Notes under the pieces: generated by a model
What the model saw: only the letters and a program-made list of their open reading frames with translations
Databases searched by the model: none
What the model was told of the DNA's origin: nothing
Position numbers and translations under genes: made by a program
In this document: positions 52,379 to 61,165 of the stretch, one piece after another
Numbering within the stretch: the first letter of the stretch is position 1
Layout of the letters: every line of letters starts with the position of its first letter
Origin: Alcaligenes ammonioxydans
GTDB taxonomy: Bacteria; Pseudomonadota; Gammaproteobacteria; Burkholderiales; Burkholderiaceae_B
NCBI RefSeq assembly: GCF_019343455.1
Contig: NZ_CP049362.1
Span: 3,410,001 to 3,474,000, forward strand
DNA: 64,000 nt
Direction: 5' to 3'

Positions 52379-52861
52379 TCAGGCCTCTTTATTCTGCTTG
52401 ATATCCCAGGCCACCAGGGTTTCAGCCCCTTTGCTGCCGCGCTCGGACTGCTCCCAATATTGCTGCTTGACGCGTGCGGCCTGAAAGGAATAGTTGACCA
52501 TCACACTTTCCACATCACGCTCGGCATTGAGCTGAACCGAAGTCACCAGGACTTCTTCCAGCGTAATTTTGGTGTATTCCACCTGCTCGCCACCGGCCTT
52601 GCACACCGACAGCTCCACCTTGCCCAGATGTTTGCCACTGGCGCAATGCTTCATCACCGCTGGGGCGGCCTTGTCAATGCGGGCGAGCACATGCAGATCA
52701 TTGAAGTTGGCTTTGCCCTGACCGCCGCCCCCGCCCGAGCTCATGCTGCCGGGCTGGGAGGCGCCCCATGAGAACGACAGAATATCGGTCCAGTCTTTGT
52801 GGTTGGCATCTTTGGACTCGCCATTGGCGCCTTCAATCTTCATGAACATATCAACAGACAC
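52379..52861 (-). CDS. hcp: Type VI tube protein Hcp
   Basis: A 160-residue Hcp (TssD). It begins VDMFMKIEGANGESKD, with DWTDILSFSWGASQP, then a Gly/Ser loop, DLHVLARIDKAAPAVMKHCA and the C-terminal EQSERGSKGAETLVAWDI. Hcp hexamers stack into the secreted tube and carry small effectors. It lies between tssC and tssE, 49 bp after tssC, with its own ribosome site (AAGGAG, within 52869-52874). Confidence 0.96.
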   Translation of the reverse strand: MSVDMFMKIEGANGESKDANHKDWTDILSFSWGASQPGSMSSGGGGGQGKANFNDLHVLARIDKAAPAVMKHCASGKHLGKVELSVCKAGGEQVEYTKITLEEVLVTSVQLNAERDVESVMVNYSFQAARVKQQYWEQSERGSKGAETLVAWDIKQNKEA

Positions 52862-52910
52862 GCTTTTCTCCTTGGAGGTCGAATAAGGCCATCAAAGGCC
52901 AGGATGGAAA

Positions 52911-54404
52911 TCAGTTCTGCTCGCCTTTCAATGACGGCAAGCGCGATACCAGTCGCAACGAAACCGTCAGGCCTTCCAGTTGGTAATGCGGGCGCAAGAA
53001 GAACTTGGCGGCGTAGTAACCGGGGTTATCGGGGACCTCCTGCACCGACACTTCAGCTGCCGCCAATGGCTTGCGCGCCTTGGTTTCCTGCGAGGAGTTG
53101 GTGGGATCGCCATCTACATAATTCATGATCCATCCGTTCAGCCAACGCTCCATATCGTCACGTTCGCGAAAGGAGCCGATCTTGTCACGCACGATGCATT
53201 TGAGGTAATGCGCGAACCGGCAGCAGGCAAACAGATAAGGCAGACGCGCTGCCAGACGGGCGTTGGCCGTGGCATCGGCATCGTAGTATTCCTGAGGTTT
53301 TTGCAAAGACTGCGCACCGATGAAGGCGGCAAAATCCGAGTTCTTGCGATGGACCAGCGGCATAAAGCCGTTCTTGGCCAGCTCGGCCTCGCGACGGTCG
53401 CTGATCGCAATTTCGGTGGGACACTTGATGTCCACGCCCCCATCGTCCGTCGGGAATGTGTGGCAGGGCAGATTCTCGACAGCGCCTCCCGACTCTACAC
53501 CCCGGATCGCCGTACACCAGCCAAAATGCTTGAAGGAGCGATTGATGTTTACCGCCATGGCATAGGCCGAGTTGGCCCAGGTATACCGATCATGATTCGC
53601 GCCGTCCGTGTCTTCCTCGAAATCGAACTCATCGACGGGGTTGGTGCGTGCGCCATAGGGGAGCCGCGCCAGAAAACGCGGCATGGCCAGGCCGAGATAA
53701 CGGGCATCCTCCGACTCACGCAAGCTTTGCCAGGCCGCGTATTCGGTATTGGAAAAAATCTTGGTCAGATCCCGCGGATTGGCCAGCTCCTGCCAGGACT
53801 CCATCTGCATGACCGACGGCGCAGCCCCGGCGATAAAGGGGCTATGCGCCGCAGCCCCAATGCGCGCCAGCTCGCCAAGCATTTCCACATCGGGCGGGCT
53901 GTGATCAAAGTGATAATCCCCCACCAGACAACCAAAAGGCTCACCACCAAACTGTCCGTATTCCTGCTCATAGACTTTTTTGAACAAGGGGCTTTGATCC
54001 CAGGCCACACCTTTGTAGCGCTTCAGATTGCGAGCCAGCTCTTTTTTGGTCGCAGGAAGCACGCGGATACGCAGCAGCTCATCCGTTTCCGTATTGCTGA
54101 CCAGATAATGAAGGCCACGCCATGCCCCTTCCAGGCGCTGAAACTCGGGGTGATGCAGGATGTGATTGATCTGCTCGGTCATCTTCTGGTCGATCTGGGC
54201 AATCACGGCTTGAATGGTTTGATAGGCGTCCTCACTCAAGGTCACGGACTGGTCCAGGGCCTGCTCGGCCAAGGTGGACACAGCAAACTCAACCGCTTGC
54301 TGGGCCTGCTCGGTCTTGGGACGAAATTCCTGCTGCAACAGACGGGACAGCTCATCGAGCTGGGCCGTGTCACGGGTAGCGGTCAAGGTCTGGGGGGAAG
54401 TCAT
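52911..54404 (-). CDS. tssC: Type VI sheath large subunit TssC
   Basis: A 497-residue protein with the TssC (EvpB/VipB) blocks FQRLEGAWRGLHYLVSNTET, FGGEPFGCLVGDYHFDHSP, GAAAHSPFIAGAAP, FLARLPYGARTNPVDEFDFE, NCDQR-like ISDRREAELAKNGFMPL, and the C-terminal PGYYAAKFFLRPHYQLEGL. It pairs with TssB to make the contractile sheath that drives the Hcp tube. Length is normal. It follows tssB by 13 bp. Confidence 0.97.
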   Translation of the reverse strand: MTSPQTLTATRDTAQLDELSRLLQQEFRPKTEQAQQAVEFAVSTLAEQALDQSVTLSEDAYQTIQAVIAQIDQKMTEQINHILHHPEFQRLEGAWRGLHYLVSNTETDELLRIRVLPATKKELARNLKRYKGVAWDQSPLFKKVYEQEYGQFGGEPFGCLVGDYHFDHSPPDVEMLGELARIGAAAHSPFIAGAAPSVMQMESWQELANPRDLTKIFSNTEYAAWQSLRESEDARYLGLAMPRFLARLPYGARTNPVDEFDFEEDTDGANHDRYTWANSAYAMAVNINRSFKHFGWCTAIRGVESGGAVENLPCHTFPTDDGGVDIKCPTEIAISDRREAELAKNGFMPLVHRKNSDFAAFIGAQSLQKPQEYYDADATANARLAARLPYLFACCRFAHYLKCIVRDKIGSFRERDDMERWLNGWIMNYVDGDPTNSSQETKARKPLAAAEVSVQEVPDNPGYYAAKFFLRPHYQLEGLTVSLRLVSRLPSLKGEQN

Positions 54405-54417
54405 GAGGTAGGGCTCC

Positions 54418-54975
54418 TTATGCGTGGGGATCGCTGTCCTGATCGCCTTGAGACTCGTTCATTGTCAGGGCCTGGGGTGGGCGGCCAGCCAGGGCGCGCA
54501 ATAGCTCCGGCTGCTCAAGCAAACGCGACAGCAGCGCTTCCGCCCCGCTTTTGCCATCCATATAAGTCAGCAAATTGGCCAGTTGGGTACGGGCTTCGAG
54601 CAGGCGTGCCAAAGGCTCGATCTGACGGGCCAGTTCGGCAGGAGAAAAACTGTCCATGGAATCAAAAGAGATTTCCACGCCCAGCATTCCGTCCCCCGTC
54701 AAACTATTGGGGACCTGCATGTTCAGCTTGGGCGCAATGGACTTCATGCGGTCATCGAAGTTATCCACGTCAATTTCCATAAACTTGCGCTCGCCCAGAT
54801 CCGGCAGGCTCTCCGTGTTGTGTCCAGCCAGATCAGCCAGAACGCCCATCACAAAAGGCAGTTGCACACGGTGCTCGGCACCGTACAGTTCGACGTCATA
54901 TTCAATTTGCACACGCGGAGCCCGATTGCGCCCAAGGAATTTCTGTCCACTACCCGAATTGGATTTCACAGACAT
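54418..54975 (-). CDS. tssB: Type VI sheath small subunit TssB
   Basis: A 185-residue protein of the TssB (VipA/ImpB) family: FLGRNRAPRVQIEYDVELYG, LPFVMGVLADLAGHNTESLP, ERKFMEIDVDNFDDRMKSI and SFDSMDSFSPAELARQI. With TssC it forms the sheath. A ClpV ATPase normally recycles contracted sheaths through the N-terminal helix of TssC; no clpV is in this window. It lies 27 bp downstream of tssA. Confidence 0.97.
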   Translation of the reverse strand: MSVKSNSGSGQKFLGRNRAPRVQIEYDVELYGAEHRVQLPFVMGVLADLAGHNTESLPDLGERKFMEIDVDNFDDRMKSIAPKLNMQVPNSLTGDGMLGVEISFDSMDSFSPAELARQIEPLARLLEARTQLANLLTYMDGKSGAEALLSRLLEQPELLRALAGRPPQALTMNESQGDQDSDPHA

Positions 54976-55002
54976 CAGGTCTTCTCCAGTTGATTGATGG
55001 AA

Positions 55003-56070
55003 TTAAGAGGCCGCCGAGGCCGCCTCGGATCGAGGCATGAAAACCTGGATCTGTTCCCAGGCGCCGGGAGCCAGATCACGAATCAGCTCGTGAAAGCCCA
55101 TAGGCACCAGTTGCTGGGCGCGCCGCAACAGCAAAGGGGCGGGATGACTAGGTTCGTACTGCTCGAAATACGCCACCAGCTTGTCCAGCAGCAGCACCAC
55201 TTCTTCGCGCGATGAAACATGCAGGCTCTGCCAGTTGAGCAAATCCATGGGGGGGACTGACGGACGGCCAGACGACAATGTCACCGTACTCGTGGCACTT
55301 TCCTGTATGGGTTCAGGAGCCAGCGGCGCAGACGGGGAGGTCGCTGCATCCAGGACCGCGCTGGCCGCTTCCACGGTATCCCAGGCCCCATCGAGCCGCA
55401 GCGCCCATTCCGTCTCCAGATGCTGCCGCACCAAGGCCTCCAGCTCCTGGCGGAACTGGCGTAGACGACGCAAGGCCTGGGTCTGACTCTGGCCGGCGGC
55501 AAAAGCACGACGCAATTCTTCTACCAGTCGGTCTCGCCCAGGCAGGCCAGAGTCTTTCTGCCCCCCATCCAGTACGTATCCGACTTCGCGCAAATTCAAT
55601 TGACGGTGCCCCAGGCTGACCACAGGGGCTTCACGCATCAACCGCCCCAGCCCATCAATCGCCGACAAACCCGCCAGGGCATTGACACGGGGCAACGGGT
55701 CCAGCTCGCCATCTTCATACAGGCGTGGGTGGACGTACTCCCAGCCCTCTTGCAATGCACCTAACAGCCATTGGCATACGTCCACCAAGGCAGGCAGTCC
55801 ACCGGTCTGCAAACGCGCCTGGGCCAGAACCACCAGCAAGCGGATATCGGCCGAGCGATCCAGCAAATCCTGCACCAGACGGACGATGCGCGTCCAATCG
55901 GGAACCTGGGCCGGAATGATGGTTTGGCCAAACTGCTGTTCACCCTGTACGTGGAGCGCCTGCATCAAGGCCAGAAAATCTGCCTCGTACTCCAGGTTCT
56001 CCCCGTAAAGAGCCTTGTCAGGCGCCACGCTCCAGGCTGGCTGCCACGGTTCCTGCATGCCTTCGACCAT
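55003..56070 (-). CDS. tssA: Type VI cap/priming protein TssA
   Basis: A 355-residue protein. The N-terminal half is an ImpA_N domain (GENLEYEADFLALMQAL, PDWTRIVRLVQDLLDRSADIRL split over about 40-85, GWEYVHPRLYEDGELDPLPR). The C-terminal half carries a helical segment (LLLRRAQQLVPMGFHELIRDLAP), as in the short TssA types. TssA helps to start and orient sheath-tube growth. It is the first gene of the core operon, after the terminator at 56201-56228 and two palindromes that may be control sites. A second ATG four codons downstream is possible. Confidence 0.93.
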   Translation of the reverse strand: MVEGMQEPWQPAWSVAPDKALYGENLEYEADFLALMQALHVQGEQQFGQTIIPAQVPDWTRIVRLVQDLLDRSADIRLLVVLAQARLQTGGLPALVDVCQWLLGALQEGWEYVHPRLYEDGELDPLPRVNALAGLSAIDGLGRLMREAPVVSLGHRQLNLREVGYVLDGGQKDSGLPGRDRLVEELRRAFAAGQSQTQALRRLRQFRQELEALVRQHLETEWALRLDGAWDTVEAASAVLDAATSPSAPLAPEPIQESATSTVTLSSGRPSVPPMDLLNWQSLHVSSREEVVLLLDKLVAYFEQYEPSHPAPLLLRRAQQLVPMGFHELIRDLAPGAWEQIQVFMPRSEAASAAS

Positions 56071-56115
56071 AGCTGTCGTCTCGAAAAACTGATTACGCAG
56101 CCAGTCTAGGAAGCG

Positions 56116-56165
56116 AAGGTGACACCTTTTTGACTAAAATTTTTCCTTACTTATTTTGCAAAATA
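56116..56165. promoter_or_regulatory. Two palindromes upstream of tssA
   Basis: TATTTTGCAAAATA at 56152-56165 is a perfect 14-bp palindrome. AAGGTG-A-CACCTT at 56116-56128 is a perfect inverted repeat with one central base. Both lie within 100 bases of the tssA start in AT-rich DNA and after the upstream terminator. They are candidate binding sites for a regulator of the core T6SS operon. No convincing -35/-10 pair was found. Confidence 0.5.
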
Positions 56166-56200
56166 GATGTATTTACGCTCTTTTTGAAGCATATAAACGC

Positions 56201-56228
56201 AAAAGCGCCGCCCGCAGGCAGCGCTTTT
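56201..56228 (-). terminator. Terminator between effector island and tssA
   Basis: AAAAGCGC (56201-56208) pairs with GCGCTTTT (56221-56228), with GCC/GGC extending the stem over one mismatch and CGCA as the loop. On the minus strand it is followed by GCGTTTATAT after the TTTT of the stem. It separates the effector/immunity genes from the tss core operon. Confidence 0.7.
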
Positions 56229-56254
56229 CAAACCAACACAGAGAGCGGGCAAAA

Positions 56255-56707
56255 TCAGCTATCCAGCCCCTGCTCCTGTCGCCAATGCTGATAACGTTGC
56301 TCCAGAACCGGTCGCAGGGTCTCGTAACTGTCCCAGTCGTCGGGCACATGGTAGATAGAGGGCAGCACCTCGTCGTCCAGCGTATCCACGTAATCGTCCA
56401 GATACAGCTCGTCGTAATAAAAATCGCTGAAAGCCTTGCCCAACTCGGACATATCTTCGCTGACCAGCACGTCGTCGCAGCAGTCTTGCAACAATTGCGA
56501 GCCTTTGAGCATGTGATCGCGGCACTGGCGCACCTCGTTGGGATAGCGATCGACAAAGGTATCGGCCAGCAAACCTTTTTCCACCAGCCAGGCCAGGTAC
56601 ATGCCAATATGGGTGCGCCCGCCCTGCGGGCCCAGACCAGCAGGATAGTCCCCACCGACATGCCAGTCCACAGCGTCATATTTAACGGGATCAGTGTGCG
56701 TTTTCAA
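56255..56707 (-). CDS. Probable immunity protein for the adjacent nuclease effector
   Basis: A 150-residue acidic protein with no signal peptide or membrane span. It has DAVDWHVGGDYPAGLG and THIGMYLAWLVEKGLLA near 12-48, a pattern I recall from a family of small uncharacterised proteins often beside toxins, and a run of Asp/Tyr-rich sequence (DFYYDELYLDDYVDTLDD). Its ATG overlaps the stop of the nuclease effector gene (ATGA). That coupling and its acidity fit a cytosolic immunity protein that blocks a basic nuclease domain. This is inferred from context; no structure-level motif proves it. Confidence 0.65.
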   Translation of the reverse strand: MKTHTDPVKYDAVDWHVGGDYPAGLGPQGGRTHIGMYLAWLVEKGLLADTFVDRYPNEVRQCRDHMLKGSQLLQDCCDDVLVSEDMSELGKAFSDFYYDELYLDDYVDTLDDEVLPSIYHVPDDWDSYETLRPVLEQRYQHWRQEQGLDS

Positions 56708-57513
56708 TGTCGTACCTCCGTAGGTATGCGTAGGTTCTTGGGAAGGGGCTGGCGGGGCGCATTCTTGCCAATCAATTCTGCTCCCCTGCTCTCCATCGCC
56801 TTGTCCTTGGCCTTCTGGGTTGCGGACCGGCGTGCTCCCCCACTTTTGACTTCGACCGCCCGGATTTTGCCCGTGTTCTTGTCCTTGATCAGTATATCGA
56901 TCACACGGCGGGTCAGCGGTGTTTTTGCAGATACCTGCGTACCCATCACCTCATGGCCTTCCTGCTTCAGCTCGGCCTCAACCTCGCGTTCCCGCTGCGC
57001 GCCACGACGCCGGTTGCGTTTAAGCTGCGCCCGCTTGGCCTCCCGTGCCGCCGCCTTGCGCGCCGCCTCCGGCCCGCTGCCCGAGACGCCTTTGCCGCCT
57101 TTACCGACTCCGCCACCGGCACCACCGCCACCTAGCAACAGCACTTTGAACTGGCTGGGCACCACCCGCATGCCCACTGTGTTGACGGTATTTTGCATGC
57201 TCAGGCTGGTCAGGCGGGTGGCTGGAATTCCCTTCCACAGCACATTGGGCACACAGGTAATGGAGCGCGAACGCGACATCACGGTTTGCGAGATCAAGCC
57301 CAAGGCTACACCCGGATTGTCGCCATTACTCAAGGGTATCGTCGTGAGCAGATTATGGGCAGGGCCGCCCTGCAACAAGATGTTCCACGCATTGGGGATG
57401 CCCATCAGCCCCGTCGCAAAATTGGGGTAAGGAATGGGCAACAGAGCCGGTGGCGTCTTGCAGATGTCGGGAAAGGCGATGTCCATACCGCCCCGTTGGC
57501 AATTGGCAAACAT
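56704..57513 (-). CDS. PAAR-like (DUF4150) effector with PD-(D/E)XK nuclease-type tail
   Basis: A 269-residue protein in two parts. Residues 1-125 form a PAAR-like DUF4150 domain (MFANCQRGGMDIAFPDICKT, then PIPYPNFA), which tips the VgrG spike. A Gly-rich linker (127-147) and a Lys/Arg-rich helix follow. The last 90 residues look like a restriction-endonuclease fold: E177 in the helix, D206 in RVIDILI, and E221-V-K223 (AVEVKSG), as in PD-(D/E)XK nucleases. So it is a type VI effector that likely cuts nucleic acid in target cells. The immunity gene overlaps its end. The pentapeptide and DUF2169 proteins encoded before it are the likely loading adaptors. Confidence 0.8.
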   Translation of the reverse strand: MFANCQRGGMDIAFPDICKTPPALLPIPYPNFATGLMGIPNAWNILLQGGPAHNLLTTIPLSNGDNPGVALGLISQTVMSRSRSITCVPNVLWKGIPATRLTSLSMQNTVNTVGMRVVPSQFKVLLLGGGGAGGGVGKGGKGVSGSGPEAARKAAAREAKRAQLKRNRRRGAQREREVEAELKQEGHEVMGTQVSAKTPLTRRVIDILIKDKNTGKIRAVEVKSGGARRSATQKAKDKAMESRGAELIGKNAPRQPLPKNLRIPTEVRH

Positions 57514-57522
57514 CCGGGCTCC

Positions 57523-58584
57523 TTACTCAAGATTCATATAACGCGCCGTCCAGCTTTCGGATTCGTGCAAAGCCGGATCATTGGGCAGGCAGCCTGCAAC
57601 CTGCTCCTGTCCGGCCTTGTCCAGCAGGCAACGATGAAACTGGGTGCGTTCAAAATGCGCGCCATCCCAACGGGCCCGGCGGCAATCTGCATACGAGAAA
57701 TCCGCATAACGCAGCTGGCTATGCTCGAAACGGGCCTGCTCCAGTACCGCCTGCGCGAAGTAGGCTTGCTGTAAAACCGAACCGCGAAAATCCGCCTCGG
57801 GGGCATGGGCTTGAGCCCACAGGCTTTGCGTCAGATTGGCTTGCCGCATTTGCAAGCCTTGGGCTTGCGCCTGAACAAACAACGCCTGCTCGGCCTGCAC
57901 CTGGTTCAGCACGGCCTGATTCAGGATGGCAGACTTGAAATTGGTGCTGCAAAGGCGGGCGTGGCTTAGGTCCGCCTGAGTAAAGTCGGTCCCCATCAAA
58001 ACACTGCCACCCAGATCCAGCCCGGACAAGTTCATGCCTTGGAAATTGCAGTCAATCGCGGTGACCCGGCTCCAGCGACTGCCTGCCAGCAGGCTGCCGC
58101 GCCAATCCAGTTCCATCACCGCCACCTCTTCCAGCCGGGTTGACCGCAAGGACAGCTCGCCAGCCCGGCAACCTGTCCAGGTACAGGCTTGCAACAAAGC
58201 CTGATCGAAATTTCCTGACCGCAGCACACAATGCGCCCAATGCGTCTCGATCCAGGCACCGCCTTGCCAAAGAGCACCCTGCAAATCGCAGTCCTGCCAG
58301 GTCACCTCACTTGCCTGTACATGTTTGCAAGACAGCTCCTTGAGTACACTGTCCATAAAAACGCAGCCGTCCAGGGTACTGGCATCCAAGACGGCCCCGC
58401 TCAGATCGCACTGGTGAAAATGGCTACCCGCCAGATTGACACCTAATGCCTTCACGCGTGGCAAGCGGCAGGACAGGAACACGGCCCCGGAGTAATCACC
58501 TGGCGGCAGATACAAGTCACTTAAATCCAGACCTTGCAATGGCTCACCCTGGCGGATGCGCAAACGCAAAACATGAGCGTCCAT
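57523..58584 (-). CDS. Pentapeptide-repeat protein of the effector island
   Basis: A 353-residue protein made almost wholly of pentapeptide repeats of the A(D/N)LxX type (LQGLDLSDLYL, CDLSGAVLDASTLDGCVF, MNLSGLDLGGSVLMGTDFTQ), which form a right-handed quadrilateral beta-helix. The length allows about 60 units, or some 15 coils. The last 50 residues diverge (HRCLLDKAGQEQVAG). Its start touches the stop of the DUF2169-pentapeptide gene by one base, and the effector gene follows 9 bp downstream. It probably acts with the adaptor in loading the effector; a direct role as a toxin or shield cannot be excluded. Confidence 0.8.
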   Translation of the reverse strand: MDAHVLRLRIRQGEPLQGLDLSDLYLPPGDYSGAVFLSCRLPRVKALGVNLAGSHFHQCDLSGAVLDASTLDGCVFMDSVLKELSCKHVQASEVTWQDCDLQGALWQGGAWIETHWAHCVLRSGNFDQALLQACTWTGCRAGELSLRSTRLEEVAVMELDWRGSLLAGSRWSRVTAIDCNFQGMNLSGLDLGGSVLMGTDFTQADLSHARLCSTNFKSAILNQAVLNQVQAEQALFVQAQAQGLQMRQANLTQSLWAQAHAPEADFRGSVLQQAYFAQAVLEQARFEHSQLRYADFSYADCRRARWDGAHFERTQFHRCLLDKAGQEQVAGCLPNDPALHESESWTARYMNLE

Positions 58585-61103
58585 CAGACCGGGCCTCCCG
58601 CCGGTCCACGACGTGCGGTGCGCAGGTAGACATTCCGGCTACGAGTACGCATGTCGGTTTGCCATCCTTGCAGATCAGCCCGAAACAGATTCACCGTATC
58701 CAGCAAGGCTCCGCGCACATTCGCTCCGCCGGCCAGACTGTTGCTCATATCAACCTTGCTCAGCACGGCTTGACTGAAGTCCGCATCAATCAAAATGCAC
58801 TCTCGCAAAACGGCCTGACTCCATTGCGAACCGTGCAGATTGGCACGGGATAAATCGCAACACTGGAGCTGAGCTTGTTCAAAGCAGGACTGGGATAAAT
58901 CCACGCCTCGCAGATTGCTCTCTTCCAGACGCGCCCCCTGCCAGTTTGACCCTGGCATATCCAGGCCGGACACCACACTTTGGTGCCATGTACTCGCACT
59001 GCAATCTGCCACACCATCGAGCAAACCCAACAGCCAGGACGACTCTTTCAGCGTGGAGCCGCGCAAGGACAGCCCACGCAGATCACAATCCAGCCAGAGG
59101 CATTGCTGCAGCTGGCAATCCTGATACCTCACCCCAGACAAGCGCGAGCGCATCAAATACTGCACTTCCTGCAACTGGGAGGACTCGAACGTACAGCGCA
59201 GCATATCCACATCCAGCCATTCCTGTTCCTGCAAATGGGACTGCTGAAACAGCACATCCTGCCAACTGGATTCGCGGGGTTGCCAACGTATCGCCTGCAC
59301 GTGACGAAACTGCACCGACTGCAAGACCGCTGCGCTGAAATCCACATCATCCAACTGGGACTGGGTGAACTGCACCTGCTCCAGGCGAGCCCGCACAAAA
59401 CTCGCCCCTGAGCAATCCGCCCCCGCAAATGTGCCTTCTGTCAGAACGGCATCGTTAAAGCAGGTGCCCACACAGCGCACACCGGAAAAGTCGAAACCCT
59501 GCAAATGCAGGCCGCTCAAATCCAGACCGGAAAGATTCCGCGTTCCTGCCAAAATCAGTTCCACGCGCCTGCGCAAACGCTGTTGCCTCAGCTCGGAGAC
59601 CAGCATGGCATCGCCATAGGCTTGCATGGCCTGCCTGGCCTGTTCGACAGGCTTGGCCAGCACCCCGGATACCGCAGCGTTATCACTACCCATCCTATCG
59701 AGTTCATCTAAAAGGTGTTGGGTTTCCCGGGCAGCAACCCGATAAGCCGCCTTGTCCTGAAAAGGGGATTGGCGCTGCATATCCTGCACCTGCTCCATGC
59801 CCGCAGCCAGTTTCTGACGCGCATCCCACAGCTGACGATTGGACTGACGCACTTCCTGCACCCAGTCTGTCCGGTCTATATCCATAGGCTTGGGAGGCCC
59901 TGCCTGTGTCAGCGAAAAAAAGTCATCTTGCCAGGCGGGGTGAGCTTGCGCCGCCTCCTGCGCCCACCGCTCCAGACGCGTGCGCATCGTCAATGACAAG
60001 GGATCGTCCGGGCTGCTTAGCACCTCACCCAGGGGGGCACAGCAAGTCTGGGGCAGCAAGTCTTGATCGCGCAAGGCAAACAGGCCAGCCTGATCTCCTT
60101 CGCTGCGCAAGTGCAGCACGCGCTCATAATGATCCTGGCCGCGAGCTTGTCCTGCCAGCTCCACTGCGGGCATTAACAAACTTACATCTTGAGCCTGCGC
60201 ATCCTGCACGGACACACTTCCCTGATACAGCAGCAACATGTGGCCCAGGTCCGGAAAAAACCAGACTGTGGTGTGCAGCAGATCCAGCTTTTGCAATCCG
60301 GGGACCCGACGATCCTGATACCAGCACATGGCTTGCCACTGCGGCAAGGTGCCGCACCACTGGGGTCGTTGTGCATGCAGATGGTGTAGCTCCCACGTAC
60401 TGTCTGCAGGCCAGTGGCTCTGCCTGGGCCACCACTGATCTGGCTCCGCCGTGTTGAAAAAATGCGGGTCCAGGCTGTCGAGCATCATGCCCGGATCATG
60501 TTGCAACCAGGCGGGATCATAATGACCGGCCAAACGAAAACGTCGTGGTCGCAACGGAGAGACGGGCCCCAAACCGGCCGGGCTGCCTTGCTGACCAGAA
60601 CGATGCAAACGCCCCTCCCAGGGTTCGACCTGAGGCAACGTCAGCGGCTCTCCAGGAGCGGCAAGCTCCATCCCCATGCCTGCCGGATTATCGGGATACT
60701 GCGGCCCTCCCCAGCTACGGCTACCATCCAAGGGCACACGCGTAAAAGGCGCTGCCTCGCCGGGCCTGCCTTGACGCCATTGGCGTCGCCCGAACACGGC
60801 CAGCCTCTTTTCAATGGGGCCGACACGGGCTTGAACCACCAGTTGCGAGACCTCTTGCCCATGCGGAGCACAGGCATGTCCCGATACCAGAAACTCCGCG
60901 CAAGGCTTGGGTAAAGCCAGATCCACCACCTCATCGTCCAAGATCAGGCTCGACACCCCCTGCCACATGCGTGCATCAGTGCTTAATAAATGCGGCGCAT
61001 CCATCGAGCACCAGGCCTGGACTGAAACACCCAACGCATGCTGACCACGCCAGCTCCAGGGACGCGCCAAAACACCCAAGCGCAATGGCTTGACTAGGCG
61101 CAT
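58584..61103 (-). CDS. DUF2169 adaptor fused to pentapeptide repeats
   Basis: An 839-residue protein. Residues 1 to about 300 are a DUF2169 domain (MRLVKPLRLGVLARPWSWRG, then KRLAVFGRRQW and DGSRSWGGPQYPDNPAGMG over two segments). DUF2169 proteins are known adaptors that load PAAR-like effectors onto VgrG. Residues about 300-500 are a linker with a helical part. Residues about 500-830 are pentapeptide repeats (NLSGLDLSGLHLQGFDFSGV, ATLTEG-like VLTEGTFAGADCSGASF, ESNLRGVDLSQSCFEQAQL). Its partner by context is the DUF4150 nuclease. It lies between the two small membrane-protein genes and the second pentapeptide gene on one transcript. Confidence 0.85.
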   Translation of the reverse strand: MRLVKPLRLGVLARPWSWRGQHALGVSVQAWCSMDAPHLLSTDARMWQGVSSLILDDEVVDLALPKPCAEFLVSGHACAPHGQEVSQLVVQARVGPIEKRLAVFGRRQWRQGRPGEAAPFTRVPLDGSRSWGGPQYPDNPAGMGMELAAPGEPLTLPQVEPWEGRLHRSGQQGSPAGLGPVSPLRPRRFRLAGHYDPAWLQHDPGMMLDSLDPHFFNTAEPDQWWPRQSHWPADSTWELHHLHAQRPQWCGTLPQWQAMCWYQDRRVPGLQKLDLLHTTVWFFPDLGHMLLLYQGSVSVQDAQAQDVSLLMPAVELAGQARGQDHYERVLHLRSEGDQAGLFALRDQDLLPQTCCAPLGEVLSSPDDPLSLTMRTRLERWAQEAAQAHPAWQDDFFSLTQAGPPKPMDIDRTDWVQEVRQSNRQLWDARQKLAAGMEQVQDMQRQSPFQDKAAYRVAARETQHLLDELDRMGSDNAAVSGVLAKPVEQARQAMQAYGDAMLVSELRQQRLRRRVELILAGTRNLSGLDLSGLHLQGFDFSGVRCVGTCFNDAVLTEGTFAGADCSGASFVRARLEQVQFTQSQLDDVDFSAAVLQSVQFRHVQAIRWQPRESSWQDVLFQQSHLQEQEWLDVDMLRCTFESSQLQEVQYLMRSRLSGVRYQDCQLQQCLWLDCDLRGLSLRGSTLKESSWLLGLLDGVADCSASTWHQSVVSGLDMPGSNWQGARLEESNLRGVDLSQSCFEQAQLQCCDLSRANLHGSQWSQAVLRECILIDADFSQAVLSKVDMSNSLAGGANVRGALLDTVNLFRADLQGWQTDMRTRSRNVYLRTARRGPAGGPV

Positions 61104-61165
61104 ATGAACTCCTTAGCCATGTTTGCTGGTCCGATCATTGTTTCTGTTCATCCTGCCGCATAAGG

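Noticed and set aside
52980..54782. A 600-codon open frame on the plus strand
   Set aside because: It lies opposite tssC and tssB, which are certain genes; a long antisense frame is common in GC-rich DNA.
56173..56679. A second minus-strand frame over the immunity gene
   Set aside because: It is very rich in Trp, Cys and Thr and shifted in frame against the gene that is coupled to the effector.
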